The notes below the pieces were generated by a model. The model was given only the letters and a program-made list of their open reading frames with translations, made no database searches and was not told the origin of the DNA. DNA of 12,699 nucleotides from Leucobacter sp. (GTDB lineage Bacteria > Actinomycetota > Actinomycetes > Actinomycetales > Microbacteriaceae), in NCBI GenBank assembly GCA_031178565.1, contig JAPSIU010000052.1, positions 1-12,699 on the forward strand, written 5' to 3'. Position numbers and translations under genes: made by a program. This document shows positions 1 through 6,715 of the stretch, one piece after another. Numbering within the stretch: the first letter of the stretch is position 1; each line of letters opens with the position of its first letter.

Positions 1-2
1 CC

Positions 3-506
3 CACGACGCCCGCGCGATCGTGGACGCCGTGGGCGACCGCGAGACGCTCGGGATCCTGCTCACCCACGGGCACGAGGATCACGTGAACGCGGCTCTCGA
101 CACCGCGCGTCTGCTCGACACCCACCTGTATCTCCACCCGGCCGACGTCTTCCTGTGGGATCAGACCCACCCCGAGACCGCACCCGACTTCGAGCTCGCC
201 CACGGCGCCTCGTTCCTGATCGCCGGCGTCGACATCACGACCCTGCACACCCCCGGTCACACGCCGGGCTCGGTCTGCTTCGCCGCGCCAGCGCTCGGAA
301 CGGTGTTCTCGGGCGACACCCTCTTCCAGGGCGGTCCCGGGGCGACGCGCTGGGAGTACTCGAGCTTCCCGCAGATCGTCGAGTCGATCCGCACGCGCCT
401 GTTCACCCTCCCCTCGGACACCGCGGCGAATCCGGGGCACGGCGACAGCACCACGATCGCCCGGGAGCAACCGGAGCTGGAGGCCTGGCTGACCAGGGGC
501 TGGTGA
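3..506 (+). CDS. MBL-fold metallo-hydrolase (glyoxalase II-like), 5' end outside the window
   Basis: This is the C-terminal ~167 residues of a metallo-beta-lactamase-fold hydrolase. The frame is open to the window edge and the residues before the first in-window GTG (21) fit the fold, so the true start lies upstream. The full zinc-ligand set is visible in order: HGHEDH (codons 66-83) for HxHxDH, the histidine in TPGHTPGS, the aspartate in SGDTLF, and the late histidine in NPGHGDS. Two metals are therefore expected and the enzyme should be active. Known members hydrolyse thioesters (hydroxyacylglutathione or mycothiol equivalents) or related small substrates in the cytosol; the sequence does not tell which. 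It lies 109 bp upstream of an MFS exporter on the same strand, but co-transcription is not shown. Family assignment is firm and substrate unknown. Confidence 0.9.
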   Translation, partial: HDARAIVDAVGDRETLGILLTHGHEDHVNAALDTARLLDTHLYLHPADVFLWDQTHPETAPDFELAHGASFLIAGVDITTLHTPGHTPGSVCFAAPALGTVFSGDTLFQGGPGATRWEYSSFPQIVESIRTRLFTLPSDTAANPGHGDSTTIAREQPELEAWLTRGW

Positions 507-530
507 CACCGCGTCGAAACACGCAGGAGG

Positions 531-536
531 TATCCT
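531..536 (+). promoter_or_regulatory. candidate -10 element for the MFS gene
   Basis: TATCCT lies in the 109-bp gap between the hydrolase and the MFS gene and resembles an actinobacterial -10 box (TANNNT). No convincing -35 hexamer sits at 16-18 bp. The nearest TTGACA-like match, GTGACA at 503-508, is 22 bp away and too far. It is a weak prediction only. Confidence 0.2.
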
Positions 537-615
537 TGCCGGGTCGCAGCGTCGCGCAGACCAGATGCGCCGGACCGGACCGGTGCGATCCGCTCCACGC
601 TCGAAAGGTGCTTCC

Positions 616-1866
616 ATGCCCCAGCTCTCGCCCCTCCGCCGGGGACTCGCCCTGTTCGCCCTCGCCCTCGGCGGCTTCGGAATCGGCGTCACGGAGTTCG
701 CCACGATGGGTCTCCTTCCCGACATCGCGCGCGAGCTGATCCCGGGCTTCGACCGCTCCCCTGAGACCGTGATCGCGCAGGCGGGAATCCTCATCACGGC
801 GTACGCGATGGGGGTGGTCATCGGAGCGCCGGTCTTCGCGGTGCTCGCCGCGCGGATGTCGCAGACCCGGCTGACGCTGTGGCTGCTCGGACTCTTCATC
901 GTCGGGACGGTGGCGTCCGCGGTCATGCCGGTCTTCGGCGCGCTCGCGGTTTTCCGATTCATCGCGGCGCTCCCGCACGGGGCCTACTTCGGTGTCGCCT
1001 CGCTGCTCGCGGCGAGGATCATGGGTCCCGGCAAGCAGGGGCGCGGTGTGGCGCTCACGCTCTCGGGCCTCACCCTCGCGAACGTGTTCGGCGTGCCGCT
1101 CGCGACCTGGCTGGGACAGGTCGCCGGCTGGCGCTGGGCGTACGCGATCGTCGCCGTCATCTTCGCCGTCACACTGCTCCTCTGCCTCTGCTTCCTCCCC
1201 CGCTACCCCGGCAACCCGGACCGCAGTCCGCTCAGGGAGCTCTCGGCCCTTCGCAACCACCGCGTGTGGTTGATGATCGCGGTCGGATCCGTGGGCTTCG
1301 GCGGCTTCTTCGCCGTGTACTCGTACATCGCCGAGGTCGCCACGCGCGAGACCGGGCTCGCCGCGGGATCGGTGCCCTGGGTGCTGGCCTGCCTCGGCAT
1401 CGGCATGACCCTGGGCAACGTCTTCGGCGGCTGGGCGAGCGACCGCAACCCGAAGCTCACGATCGTCGGGGCCTTCTCCGCCTTCATCGTCGCCCTGGTG
1501 CTCTACACGCAGCTCGCCTCGCACCCCGTCGGGCTCATCTCGGTGGCGCTGCTCCTGGGTGCGACCTCCTCGGCGCTCGTGCCGTCGATCCAGGCCCGCC
1601 TCATCCGCATCTCCGACGAGGCGGCGCTGCTCGGGGCAGCGGTGAACCACGCCGCCTTCAACGTGGGGAACAGTCTCGGCGCCTGGTTGGGCGGGCTCGT
1701 GATCGCCGCCGGGTTCGGCTACCTCGCGCCAGGATGGGTGGGAGCGGCTCTGACGTTCCTCGGTCTCGTGCTCACGCTGGTGAGCATCGCGGTCGAGCGC
1801 CGGGACAAGGCGCGGAACCTGAACACGGTCGGGATCCCGACGCGGGCGCTGCTCCCGGCGGAGTGA
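616..1866 (+). CDS. MFS transporter, DHA1 family (drug/sugar exporter type)
   Basis: This 416-residue protein is a complete major facilitator with about 12 hydrophobic helices. The N-terminus has the LALGGFGIGVTEFATMGLLP signature of DHA1 drug:H+ antiporters related to AraJ and Cmx (chloramphenicol efflux), followed by AQAGILITAYAMGVVIGAPV (TM2). The central loop (about residues 195-215) separates two six-helix halves, and GWASDRNPK in the second half is the motif-A-like loop. I chose the ATG at 616 over in-frame codons upstream because GAAAGG (603-608) gives a good ribosome site and residues before it look non-coding. It should export small hydrophobic compounds or sugars across the membrane by proton exchange; the substrate cannot be read from sequence. 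It converges on the minus-strand hydroquinone reductase gene with a 36-bp gap. No truncation is seen. Confidence 0.9.
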   Translation: MPQLSPLRRGLALFALALGGFGIGVTEFATMGLLPDIARELIPGFDRSPETVIAQAGILITAYAMGVVIGAPVFAVLAARMSQTRLTLWLLGLFIVGTVASAVMPVFGALAVFRFIAALPHGAYFGVASLLAARIMGPGKQGRGVALTLSGLTLANVFGVPLATWLGQVAGWRWAYAIVAVIFAVTLLLCLCFLPRYPGNPDRSPLRELSALRNHRVWLMIAVGSVGFGGFFAVYSYIAEVATRETGLAAGSVPWVLACLGIGMTLGNVFGGWASDRNPKLTIVGAFSAFIVALVLYTQLASHPVGLISVALLLGATSSALVPSIQARLIRISDEAALLGAAVNHAAFNVGNSLGAWLGGLVIAAGFGYLAPGWVGAALTFLGLVLTLVSIAVERRDKARNLNTVGIPTRALLPAE

Positions 1867-1880
1867 CGCCGCGAGGACGA

Positions 1881-1914
1881 CCCGTCGGACGGCTGCGCGT
1901 CGTCACTCGACGGG
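1881..1914. terminator. possible bidirectional terminator between convergent genes
   Basis: CCCGTCG (1881-1887) pairs perfectly with CGACGGG (1908-1914). Nested inside, GACG (1888-1891) pairs with CGTC (1898-1901) around a 6-nt loop, leaving a 6-nt bulge on one side. It sits between the MFS stop (1866) and the convergent reductase gene and overlaps the latter's last codons. There is no T-run on either strand, so it is only terminator-like. Confidence 0.3.
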
Positions 1915-2994
1915 GTACAGCGGATTATGCCCCGCCGCGATCCGCTCGTCGTCCCGCACGGGCGGAGGAGGCGTGCCGTCTCCGAACGGCGATCCCCCGA
2001 GCCGCTCCCGTCCGTGGGGGTCGAGCCAGTTCGACAGATCGGGTCCGTCGGGCACGATCCCCGTGGGATTGATGTCCGTGTGCGTCGCGTAGTAGTGCTG
2101 CTTGATCTGCACGAAGTCGACGGTGTCGCCGAAGCCGGGGGTCTGGAAGAGGTCGCGGGCGTAGGCCCACAGGTGCTCCATCTCGGTGAGCCGGTTGCGG
2201 TTGGTCTTGAAGTGCCCGTGGTAGACGGGGTCGAAGCGCACGAGCGTCGTGAAGAGCCGCACGTCGGCCTCCGTGATCCGGCCGCCCATGAGGAAGCGCC
2301 GTGTCGATAGACGCTCCTCGAGCCAGTCCATCGCCTCCCAGAGGCGCCCGTACGCGGCGTCGTAGGCCTCCTGGCTTCCCGCGAAACCGCAGCGGTACAC
2401 GCCGTTGTTGACCTCGGTGAAGACCCGCTCGATGACGGGCCGCATCTCGTCGATCGTCTCCTCGGGGAGGAGGTCCGGAGCGCCCCTGCGATGGTGGGAG
2501 CGCCACTGCGTCGAGAAGTCGAGGGTGATCTGCGGGTAGTCGTTCGTCACCACGCCGCCGCTCGGGATGTCCACGATCGCCGGAACCGTGATCCCGCGCG
2601 GGTAGTCGGGGAAGCGCTTGAAATAGTTCTCCTGCAGCCAGTGCGTGCCGAGCACGGGATCCCGGCCGTCCTCGTCCAGGTCGAAGGTCCAGGATCGCGC
2701 GTCGTGCACCGGTCCGGGTCTGCCCAGCGAGATCGCGTCCTCCAGCCCGAGGAGACGCCGGACGATCAGCGTGCGGTTCGCCCAGGGACAGGCTGCGGCC
2801 GCGATCAGCCGATACCGTCCCGCCTCGACGGGCCAGGCCTGCGCCCGCTCGCTGAGACCGTATCCGATCGATCCGATCTTGGAGGGCGGCGGTGCGGGCA
2901 GGGCGGCGACGGATTCGGGATCCGCGACGATCCGGTCCTCGATGTAGGTGGTGTCCCGCTCGAAGGCCTCGCCGCTCGTGACGTAGTCACCCAT
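1903..2994 (-). CDS. Xi-class glutathione S-transferase family protein (S-thiolyl-hydroquinone reductase, ECM4/YqjG type)
   Basis: The 363 residues match the usual length of the ECM4/YqjG/PcpF family of glutathionyl-hydroquinone reductases. The catalytic cysteine is Cys69 in CPWANR (family CPWAxR). The thioredoxin-like half continues with VPAIVD and VTNDYPQIT, and the helical C-terminal half has LVRFDPVYHGHFK, IKQHYYATH and INPTGIVPDGP, which are hallmark stretches of the family. Known members remove a thiol adduct from hydroquinones, reducing thiolyl-hydroquinones formed when quinones react with cellular thiols. Because actinobacteria use mycothiol, a mycothiol adduct is the likely substrate (inference). 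The start is set by a near-perfect AAGGAGGAG at 3006-2998. That ribosome site lies inside the end of the flavin reductase frame, and the two frames overlap by 8 bp, so the pair is probably translationally coupled. Confidence 0.9.
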   Translation of the reverse strand: MGDYVTSGEAFERDTTYIEDRIVADPESVAALPAPPPSKIGSIGYGLSERAQAWPVEAGRYRLIAAAACPWANRTLIVRRLLGLEDAISLGRPGPVHDARSWTFDLDEDGRDPVLGTHWLQENYFKRFPDYPRGITVPAIVDIPSGGVVTNDYPQITLDFSTQWRSHHRRGAPDLLPEETIDEMRPVIERVFTEVNNGVYRCGFAGSQEAYDAAYGRLWEAMDWLEERLSTRRFLMGGRITEADVRLFTTLVRFDPVYHGHFKTNRNRLTEMEHLWAYARDLFQTPGFGDTVDFVQIKQHYYATHTDINPTGIVPDGPDLSNWLDPHGRERLGGSPFGDGTPPPPVRDDERIAAGHNPLYPVE

Positions 2995-3514
2995 GATCTC
3001 CTCCTTGAAGCACGTGGAAGTTCCTGTCGTGGTACACCATCGGCCGCGCCGCTTCGCCGAAGACTGCGCCGAGCACCTCGGCGACGACGATCACCGAGGA
3101 TCCGACGCCGAGCGAGTGCAGCGTGCGACAGCGGAGCGCCGCGCGCGACCGGGACAGGTGCGGTTCTCCGGTGTCGAGGGTCTCCCACCCCTGCTCCGGG
3201 GTGAACCGATCCGAACCCGAGACCGCGAACGCCCGGGCGAGGTCCGCGTGGCGCTCGTCGAGGAGGTGCACGAGGTAGCTGTCCGCGCTCAGGATCCCTC
3301 CCGCGCTTCCCGTGGCGCGCGTGACGGAGAACGAGAGGGCCGGCGGATCGATCCCGACCGAGGCGACGCTCGAGGCCGTGAGCCCGACCGGGCCGTCCGG
3401 GGTGCGAGCGGTGATCAGCGCCACGCCGGTGGGGTGATCGCGGAAGGCCCGCTTCAGCGCCTCCGCGCCCACGATCTCCTGCGGAACCGCTGCTTCGCTC
3501 TGAGAGGAACCCAT
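2987..3514 (-). CDS. flavin reductase-like domain protein (HpaC/DIM6 family)
   Basis: This 175-residue protein has the FMN-binding split-barrel of short-chain flavin reductases. Visible stretches are FRDHPTGVALITA (family FpTGVavvta), VGLTASSVASVGIDPP (family G.TassF.svSldPP), SFSVTRATGSA, then the HVLQGG end. Family members use NAD(P)H to reduce FMN or FAD, often for a two-component monooxygenase. I chose the ATG at 3514 because domain similarity begins soon after it and the length is normal. An upstream in-frame ATG at 3625 would add 37 arginine-rich, non-conserved residues. The ribosome site is weak. The last 8 bp overlap the hydroquinone reductase start, so both are likely one operon. No monooxygenase is present in the window, so the acceptor of the reduced flavin is unknown. 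Confidence 0.85.
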   Translation of the reverse strand: MGSSQSEAAVPQEIVGAEALKRAFRDHPTGVALITARTPDGPVGLTASSVASVGIDPPALSFSVTRATGSAGGILSADSYLVHLLDERHADLARAFAVSGSDRFTPEQGWETLDTGEPHLSRSRAALRCRTLHSLGVGSSVIVVAEVLGAVFGEAARPMVYHDRNFHVLQGGDHG

Positions 3515-3654
3515 TCCCGTGCAACCTGCTTTCGTCGGTGTTCGTCGTCCGTGCTCTTCTCGCCGGTGTCGCTCGCGGCGACTCCACCTCGCCGGCGGTT
3601 CTCCCGCGCGTTCCAGACGCTCCATCCCGAGTCTACGCTCGACGAGGGTGGGCG

Positions 3655-3666
3655 TAGGCTGGCGTC
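3655..3666 (+). promoter_or_regulatory. candidate leaderless promoter of the glutathione peroxidase gene
   Basis: TAGGCT (3655-3660) fits the TANNNT -10 consensus. It is followed by exactly 6 bases and then the ATG at 3667, so transcription would begin at or next to the start codon. No Shine-Dalgarno sequence lies before the ATG, which agrees with a leaderless message. The -35 region is poor. An alternative -10 box, TACGCT, lies at 3634-3639. Confidence 0.35.
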
Positions 3667-4152
3667 ATGGAGCTCCGCGATATCCCGCTGACGACGATCG
3701 AAGGCGACACGACCTCGCTCGCCGCGTACGCCGACCGCGCGGTGCTCGTCGTCAACGTCGCCTCGAAGTGCGGCCTCACACCGCAGTACGAGAAGCTCGA
3801 GGAGCTGCAGCGCCGGTACGGAGAGCGCGGGTTCACGGTGCTCGGCTTCCCCTGCAATCAGTTCCTCGGGCAGGAGCCCGGAACCGAGGAGGAGATCAGG
3901 GAGTTCTGCTCCACGACGTACGGCGTGACGTTCCCGCTGATGGAGAAGACCCGCGTGAACGGGAAGCGCAAGCACCCGCTGTACGCGCGACTGCACGAGG
4001 TCCGGGACGGGGACGGCAAGAAGGGCCGGGTGAAATGGAACTTCGAGAAGTTCCTGATCGCCCCCGACGGCTCGGTCGCGCGTTTCCGTCCGTCCGTCGA
4101 GCCCGACGATCCGGCCGTGATTTCGGCGATCGAAGCCGCGCTGCCCGCGTAA
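3667..4152 (+). CDS. glutathione peroxidase family protein (cysteine, probably thioredoxin-dependent)
   Basis: This 161-residue protein is a full-length non-selenium glutathione peroxidase homologue. The peroxidatic Cys35 lies in NVASKCGLTPQY. Gln and Trp of the catalytic set are present in FPCNQF (Gln65) and KWNFEKFL (Trp124, Asn125). Cys81 in EFCSTTYGVTFP is at the resolving-cysteine position of thioredoxin-dependent plant and bacterial members. The enzyme should therefore reduce hydrogen peroxide or organic and lipid peroxides through a Cys35-Cys81 disulphide recycled by thioredoxin, in the cytosol. The catalytic cysteine is an ordinary TGC, not selenocysteine. There is no clear ribosome site upstream, so a leaderless start is likely. 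It is divergent from the flavin reductase operon across 152 bp and 10 bp upstream of the methyltransferase gene, so those two are likely co-transcribed. Confidence 0.93.
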   Translation: MELRDIPLTTIEGDTTSLAAYADRAVLVVNVASKCGLTPQYEKLEELQRRYGERGFTVLGFPCNQFLGQEPGTEEEIREFCSTTYGVTFPLMEKTRVNGKRKHPLYARLHEVRDGDGKKGRVKWNFEKFLIAPDGSVARFRPSVEPDDPAVISAIEAALPA

Positions 4153-4162
4153 GGTGAAGAGC

Positions 4163-5275
4163 ATGACTCAGCCACCCCCGTTCAGATCAGACATCGTCGG
4201 CAGTTTCCTCCGTCCCTCGCGCCTCGCCGAGGCGCGAGCCGCGTTGGCGGCCGGAAGGATCGAGCAGTCGGAGCTCACGGCGGTCGAGGACGAGTCCGTC
4301 GCAGAGCTGGTTCGGCGCCAGGCAGAGGCCGGTCTGAAGCTCGCTACCGACGGGGAGTTCCGCCGCGGCTGGTGGCACTTCGACTTCTTCGGAGGTCTCG
4401 ACGGAGTCGATCTCGTGGAGGCGGACAGCGGGATCCAGTTCGCCGGCGTGCAGACCAGGGCGCTGGGCCTCGGCGTATCCGGCCGGATCGGGTTCTCCGA
4501 CAGCCACCCCTTCCTCGAGCACTTCCGCTTTCTCAAGACCGAGGCCGAGCGCGCCGGCGTCACTCCGAAGTTCACGATCCCCGCGCCGACGGTGTTCGAC
4601 TTCAGACTCGAGACTCCTCGCATCGATGCGGATGCGTACACCGACCGCGAGGCGCTCGTCGACGACCTCGTGCAGGCGTACCGGGACGCGCTCGGGGCGC
4701 TCTACGCCGAGGGAGCCCGGTACGTGCAGCTGGACGACACGGCCTGGGCGTACCTGTGCTCGGACGCGGAGCTCGAGAAGGCGCGCACCCGCGGGATCGA
4801 CACCGACGGGATCGCGGCGCGCTACGCCGCGCTGCTGAACCGCGTGCTGGAGGGGCGTCCCGAGGACCTCACCGTCACGACCCACGTGTGCCGCGGGAAC
4901 TTCCGCTCGACCTGGATCTCATCCGGAGGCTACGAGCCGGTCGCCGAGCAGCTTCTGGACGTCACGCAGTACGACGGCTACTTCCTCGAGTACGACTCGG
5001 AGCGCGCCGGCGGATTCGAGCCGCTGCGCTTCCTCCCGAAGGGCGACAAGGTGGTCGTGCTCGGCCTCGTCACCACGAAGGAGGGTGCACTCGAGGATCC
5101 CGAGGAGATCGAGAAGCGCATCGGAGAGGCGGCCCGGTTCGCTCCGCTCGAGCAGCTCGCGCTGAGCCCCCAGTGCGGGTTCGCCTCGACCGAGGAGGGC
5201 AACACGCTCACGGAGGACGAGCAGTGGGCGAAGATCCGCTCGGTCGTGGGGATCGCCGAAGAGGTCTGGAGCTAG
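4163..5275 (+). CDS. MetE C-terminal-domain-like cobalamin-independent methyltransferase (YxjG/YxjH type)
   Basis: The 370-residue protein is the stand-alone C-terminal (zinc-binding, methyl-transferring) domain of cobalamin-independent methionine synthase. The opening, RSDIVGSFLRPSRL, is typical of the YxjG/YxjH group. The zinc ligands fit MetE: His241 and Cys243 in HVCRGN, Glu276 in YFLEYDSE, and Cys338 in SPQCGF. VQLDDTAW is the conserved aspartate-containing strand. Without the N-terminal folate-binding half it may take its methyl group from another donor; some homologues use small methylthio or methylcobalamin-type substrates. The acceptor is probably homocysteine or a related thiol (inference). 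ATG 4163 is preferred over GTG 4154 because AAGGTG (4151-4156) lies 6 bp before it. Its TAG stop shares the CTAG at 5272-5275 with the convergent DUF2165 gene. Confidence 0.85.
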   Translation: MTQPPPFRSDIVGSFLRPSRLAEARAALAAGRIEQSELTAVEDESVAELVRRQAEAGLKLATDGEFRRGWWHFDFFGGLDGVDLVEADSGIQFAGVQTRALGLGVSGRIGFSDSHPFLEHFRFLKTEAERAGVTPKFTIPAPTVFDFRLETPRIDADAYTDREALVDDLVQAYRDALGALYAEGARYVQLDDTAWAYLCSDAELEKARTRGIDTDGIAARYAALLNRVLEGRPEDLTVTTHVCRGNFRSTWISSGGYEPVAEQLLDVTQYDGYFLEYDSERAGGFEPLRFLPKGDKVVVLGLVTTKEGALEDPEEIEKRIGEAARFAPLEQLALSPQCGFASTEEGNTLTEDEQWAKIRSVVGIAEEVWS

Positions 5276-5859
5276 ATCCGCCCGACAGCATCAAGCCGAT
5301 CCTGCGGATCTCGGACGTCCGACGGCGCTGCGCCCGCGAGCGAGTCGTTGTTCAGCGAGAGGTAGACCAGCACGAGGCCGATGCACGTGGTCAGGCGGAA
5401 GGCATCGCTGATGCCGTTCCAGCTCTCGTTCATCCACATCGCGAACCACTCGCCGGCGACGGCCTGGAAGCCCAGGAACCAGATCAGGATCCCGGTGGTG
5501 CACCCGATGATCCCCCAGCGCTTCGCGTGCGTGAACTCGGCGTCAGAGGCGCGGAGTTTCCGCGTCATCGCTCCCGCCGATACGAGGCAGGTGACCGTGA
5601 GGAACGCCTCCAGCGCGATGATCCCGATATAGCCGACGTGATGCATCCACGCGGCGTCGATGGCGCGGTAGTTCACGCGGCTCACCTCGGCGAGCTCGGG
5701 ACGCTGGGAGTCCATGGCCAGCACGTGGGTCACGAACTCGAAGTTCGTCCAGTAGTCGGTCAGATTGCCGAATACGACGATCAGACCGAAGAACCCGACC
5801 GAGAAGACGAGTGCCGCCTTCGACGCTCGGATGACGAGAGGGGTGGTGAGGGACTTCAT
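5272..5859 (-). CDS. DUF2165 family small integral membrane protein
   Basis: This 195-residue protein matches the DUF2165 family in pattern: a first helix (about residues 15-30) running into FGNLTDYWTNFEFV, then HVLAMD, then a helix at roughly 71-93 around GYIGIIALEAFL. A third helix follows near 113-133 and a fourth near 155-173, with a charged C-terminal tail. It is therefore a four-helix inner-membrane protein with a conserved Asn32-Asp35 motif after helix 1. The function of the family is unknown. The start at 5859 is the only one that keeps helix 1 whole; the ribosome site is weak (GGAGTG about 9 bp upstream). It lies downstream of the CDP-alcohol phosphatidyltransferase gene on the same strand, with 196 bp of hairpin-rich DNA between them, so independent expression is likely. 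Confidence 0.82.
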   Translation of the reverse strand: MKSLTTPLVIRASKAALVFSVGFFGLIVVFGNLTDYWTNFEFVTHVLAMDSQRPELAEVSRVNYRAIDAAWMHHVGYIGIIALEAFLTVTCLVSAGAMTRKLRASDAEFTHAKRWGIIGCTTGILIWFLGFQAVAGEWFAMWMNESWNGISDAFRLTTCIGLVLVYLSLNNDSLAGAAPSDVRDPQDRLDAVGRI

Positions 5860-5875
5860 CAGGGATCACTCCATC

Positions 5876-5904
5876 GTTTCTCTGTGCGGTGGCCGCGGAG
5901 AAAC
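5876..5904. repeat. hairpin in the upstream region of the DUF2165 gene
   Basis: GTTTCTC (5876-5882) pairs perfectly with GAGAAAC (5898-5904). Inside it, GCGG (5886-5889) and CCGC (5893-5896) also pair. It lies 16 bp before the DUF2165 start codon, so in that gene's message it would be a structured leader. It could also be an operator. Confidence 0.45.
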
Positions 5905-5915
5905 GGAAACCAGGG

Positions 5916-5942
5916 CCACCACAACGGGATTACATGTGGTGG
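5916..5942. repeat. second inverted repeat upstream of the DUF2165 gene
   Basis: CCACCACA (5916-5923) and TGTGGTGG (5935-5942) are perfect 8-bp arms around an 11-bp centre. It follows the previous hairpin by 11 bp. The arm length and spacing suit either RNA folding or a dimeric regulator site, and nothing here decides between them. Confidence 0.45.
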
Positions 5943-5992
5943 ACCGCTGGCCACGTCGATACTTCAGACGGTGCGGGCTCCGAAAGCCTAAG

Positions 5993-6031
5993 GCGATCCG
6001 GCATCCACCCTATCGGGTGCTCCGGGATCGC
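5993..6031 (-). terminator. probable terminator of the CDP-alcohol phosphatidyltransferase gene
   Basis: GCGATCC (5993-5999) pairs with GGATCGC (6025-6031), and CACCC (6006-6010) with GGGTG (6015-6019) closes a TATC loop, giving 12 paired positions with an internal loop. The hairpin begins 25 bp past the stop codon (6056) on the minus strand. The following minus-strand sequence is only moderately T-rich. Confidence 0.45.
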
Positions 6032-6055
6032 GAACCGCGGGCGCGCCGCCGGCGC

Positions 6056-6619
6056 TCAGGGACGCAGGATCGCGCGAACGTACCCGATTCCCGCGATGAC
6101 GTGGGTCACCGCCCCTGCGCCGCACACCACCTGCCCGACGAGCCCGGCGACTCCGAATCCCGGGAGGAGACCCAGGCCGATCAGCGCGAGTCCCGTCATG
6201 AGGACCGCGGTGCGCACCTTTCCCAGGCCGGAGACCGCGGGACTCCGGCTCGGACGAACCCCCAGATACACTCCGGCGAGTACGAGGTCCACTCCCGCGA
6301 CGGTCGATGCCATCCACAGCGGGAGGTGCCCGCCGAGTACGAACGCGAACGCGATCACCGCGACGCCTACACGATCGGCGACGGGATCGAGGATCGCTCC
6401 CGTCCGGCTGGTCTGACCCAGCCGCCGGGCCAGGTAACCATCGATCCAGTCGCTCGCTCCGAACAGCGCCAGCAGCAGGAGAGTCACCACCGGCGAGGCG
6501 CCGTCGACGAGCAGCACTGCGATGGGAATCACCAGCAGAAGGCGCAGCGCGGTGATCGCGTTCGGCACCGTCGCCCAGTCGGGGGTGCGCTCCCGAGGCG
6601 CGCGGTCAAAATCGGTCAT
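6056..6619 (-). CDS. CDP-alcohol phosphatidyltransferase family membrane enzyme (PgsA-like)
   Basis: The 187-residue protein carries the complete CDP-alcohol phosphotransferase motif D-x2-DG-x2-AR-x8-G-x3-D-x3-D: Asp57, Asp60-Gly61, Ala64-Arg65, Gly74, Asp78 and Asp82 (SDWIDGYLARRLG then GAILDPVADR). The four aspartates bind two metal ions and the CDP-diacylglycerol. N-terminal VPNAITALRLLL is typical of PgsA and cardiolipin synthase (actinobacterial type). About six membrane helices are visible. It should transfer a phosphatidyl group to an alcohol such as glycerol-3-phosphate or phosphatidylglycerol; the acceptor cannot be told. No ribosome site precedes the ATG. Instead TAGCAT (6632-6627) lies 7 bp upstream, suggesting a leaderless message. 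It is divergent from the histidine kinase across 108 bp. Confidence 0.88.
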   Translation of the reverse strand: MTDFDRAPRERTPDWATVPNAITALRLLLVIPIAVLLVDGASPVVTLLLLALFGASDWIDGYLARRLGQTSRTGAILDPVADRVGVAVIAFAFVLGGHLPLWMASTVAGVDLVLAGVYLGVRPSRSPAVSGLGKVRTAVLMTGLALIGLGLLPGFGVAGLVGQVVCGAGAVTHVIAGIGYVRAILRP

Positions 6620-6632
6620 GTCCGAGATGCTA
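6620..6632 (-). promoter_or_regulatory. candidate leaderless promoter of the phosphatidyltransferase gene
   Basis: On the minus strand TAGCAT (6632-6627) fits TANNNT, followed by 7 bases and the ATG at 6619. A weak -35, TTCCGG (6656-6651), sits 18 bp upstream. The lack of a Shine-Dalgarno sequence supports a start at or near the ATG. Confidence 0.35.
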
Positions 6633-6676
6633 TGAAGGCGAGCCTCCGGGCCGGAAGCGACGACCGGTCACTGTGT

Positions 6677-6694
6677 CACTGACGATCGTTAGTG
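6677..6694. promoter_or_regulatory. 18-bp palindromic operator candidate in the divergent promoter region
   Basis: CACTGACGATCGTTAGTG is an inverted repeat of two 9-bp half sites with only one mismatched (G/T) pair; the core ACGATCGT is perfect. It lies between the two facing promoters, upstream of and touching the kinase -35 area. It suits a dimeric regulator acting on both genes, possibly the response regulator encoded by this operon. Confidence 0.55.
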
Positions 6695-6715
6695 CCGGGC
6701 CCGGAGGCGGCCTCA

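Noticed and set aside
565..615. Upstream in-frame start for the MFS gene
   Set aside because: It adds 17 residues that are not transporter-like, and the ribosome site supports 616.
403..1650. Long minus-strand open frame opposite the MFS gene (415 codons)
   Set aside because: It is rich in Arg, Glu, Asp and Gly with no recognisable domain, a typical antisense shadow of a high-GC gene. The + strand frame is a clear transporter.
3515..3625. N-terminal extension of the flavin reductase
   Set aside because: The 37 added residues are Arg-rich and unlike the family, and the length from 3514 is already normal.
3767..3775. Selenocysteine at the glutathione peroxidase active site
   Set aside because: The codon for residue 35 is TGC, plain cysteine, and no in-frame TGA is present.
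4372..5991. 539-codon + strand frame overlapping the methyltransferase and the DUF2165 gene
   Set aside because: Its Arg-rich composition matches no family, and it covers two well-supported genes in other frames.
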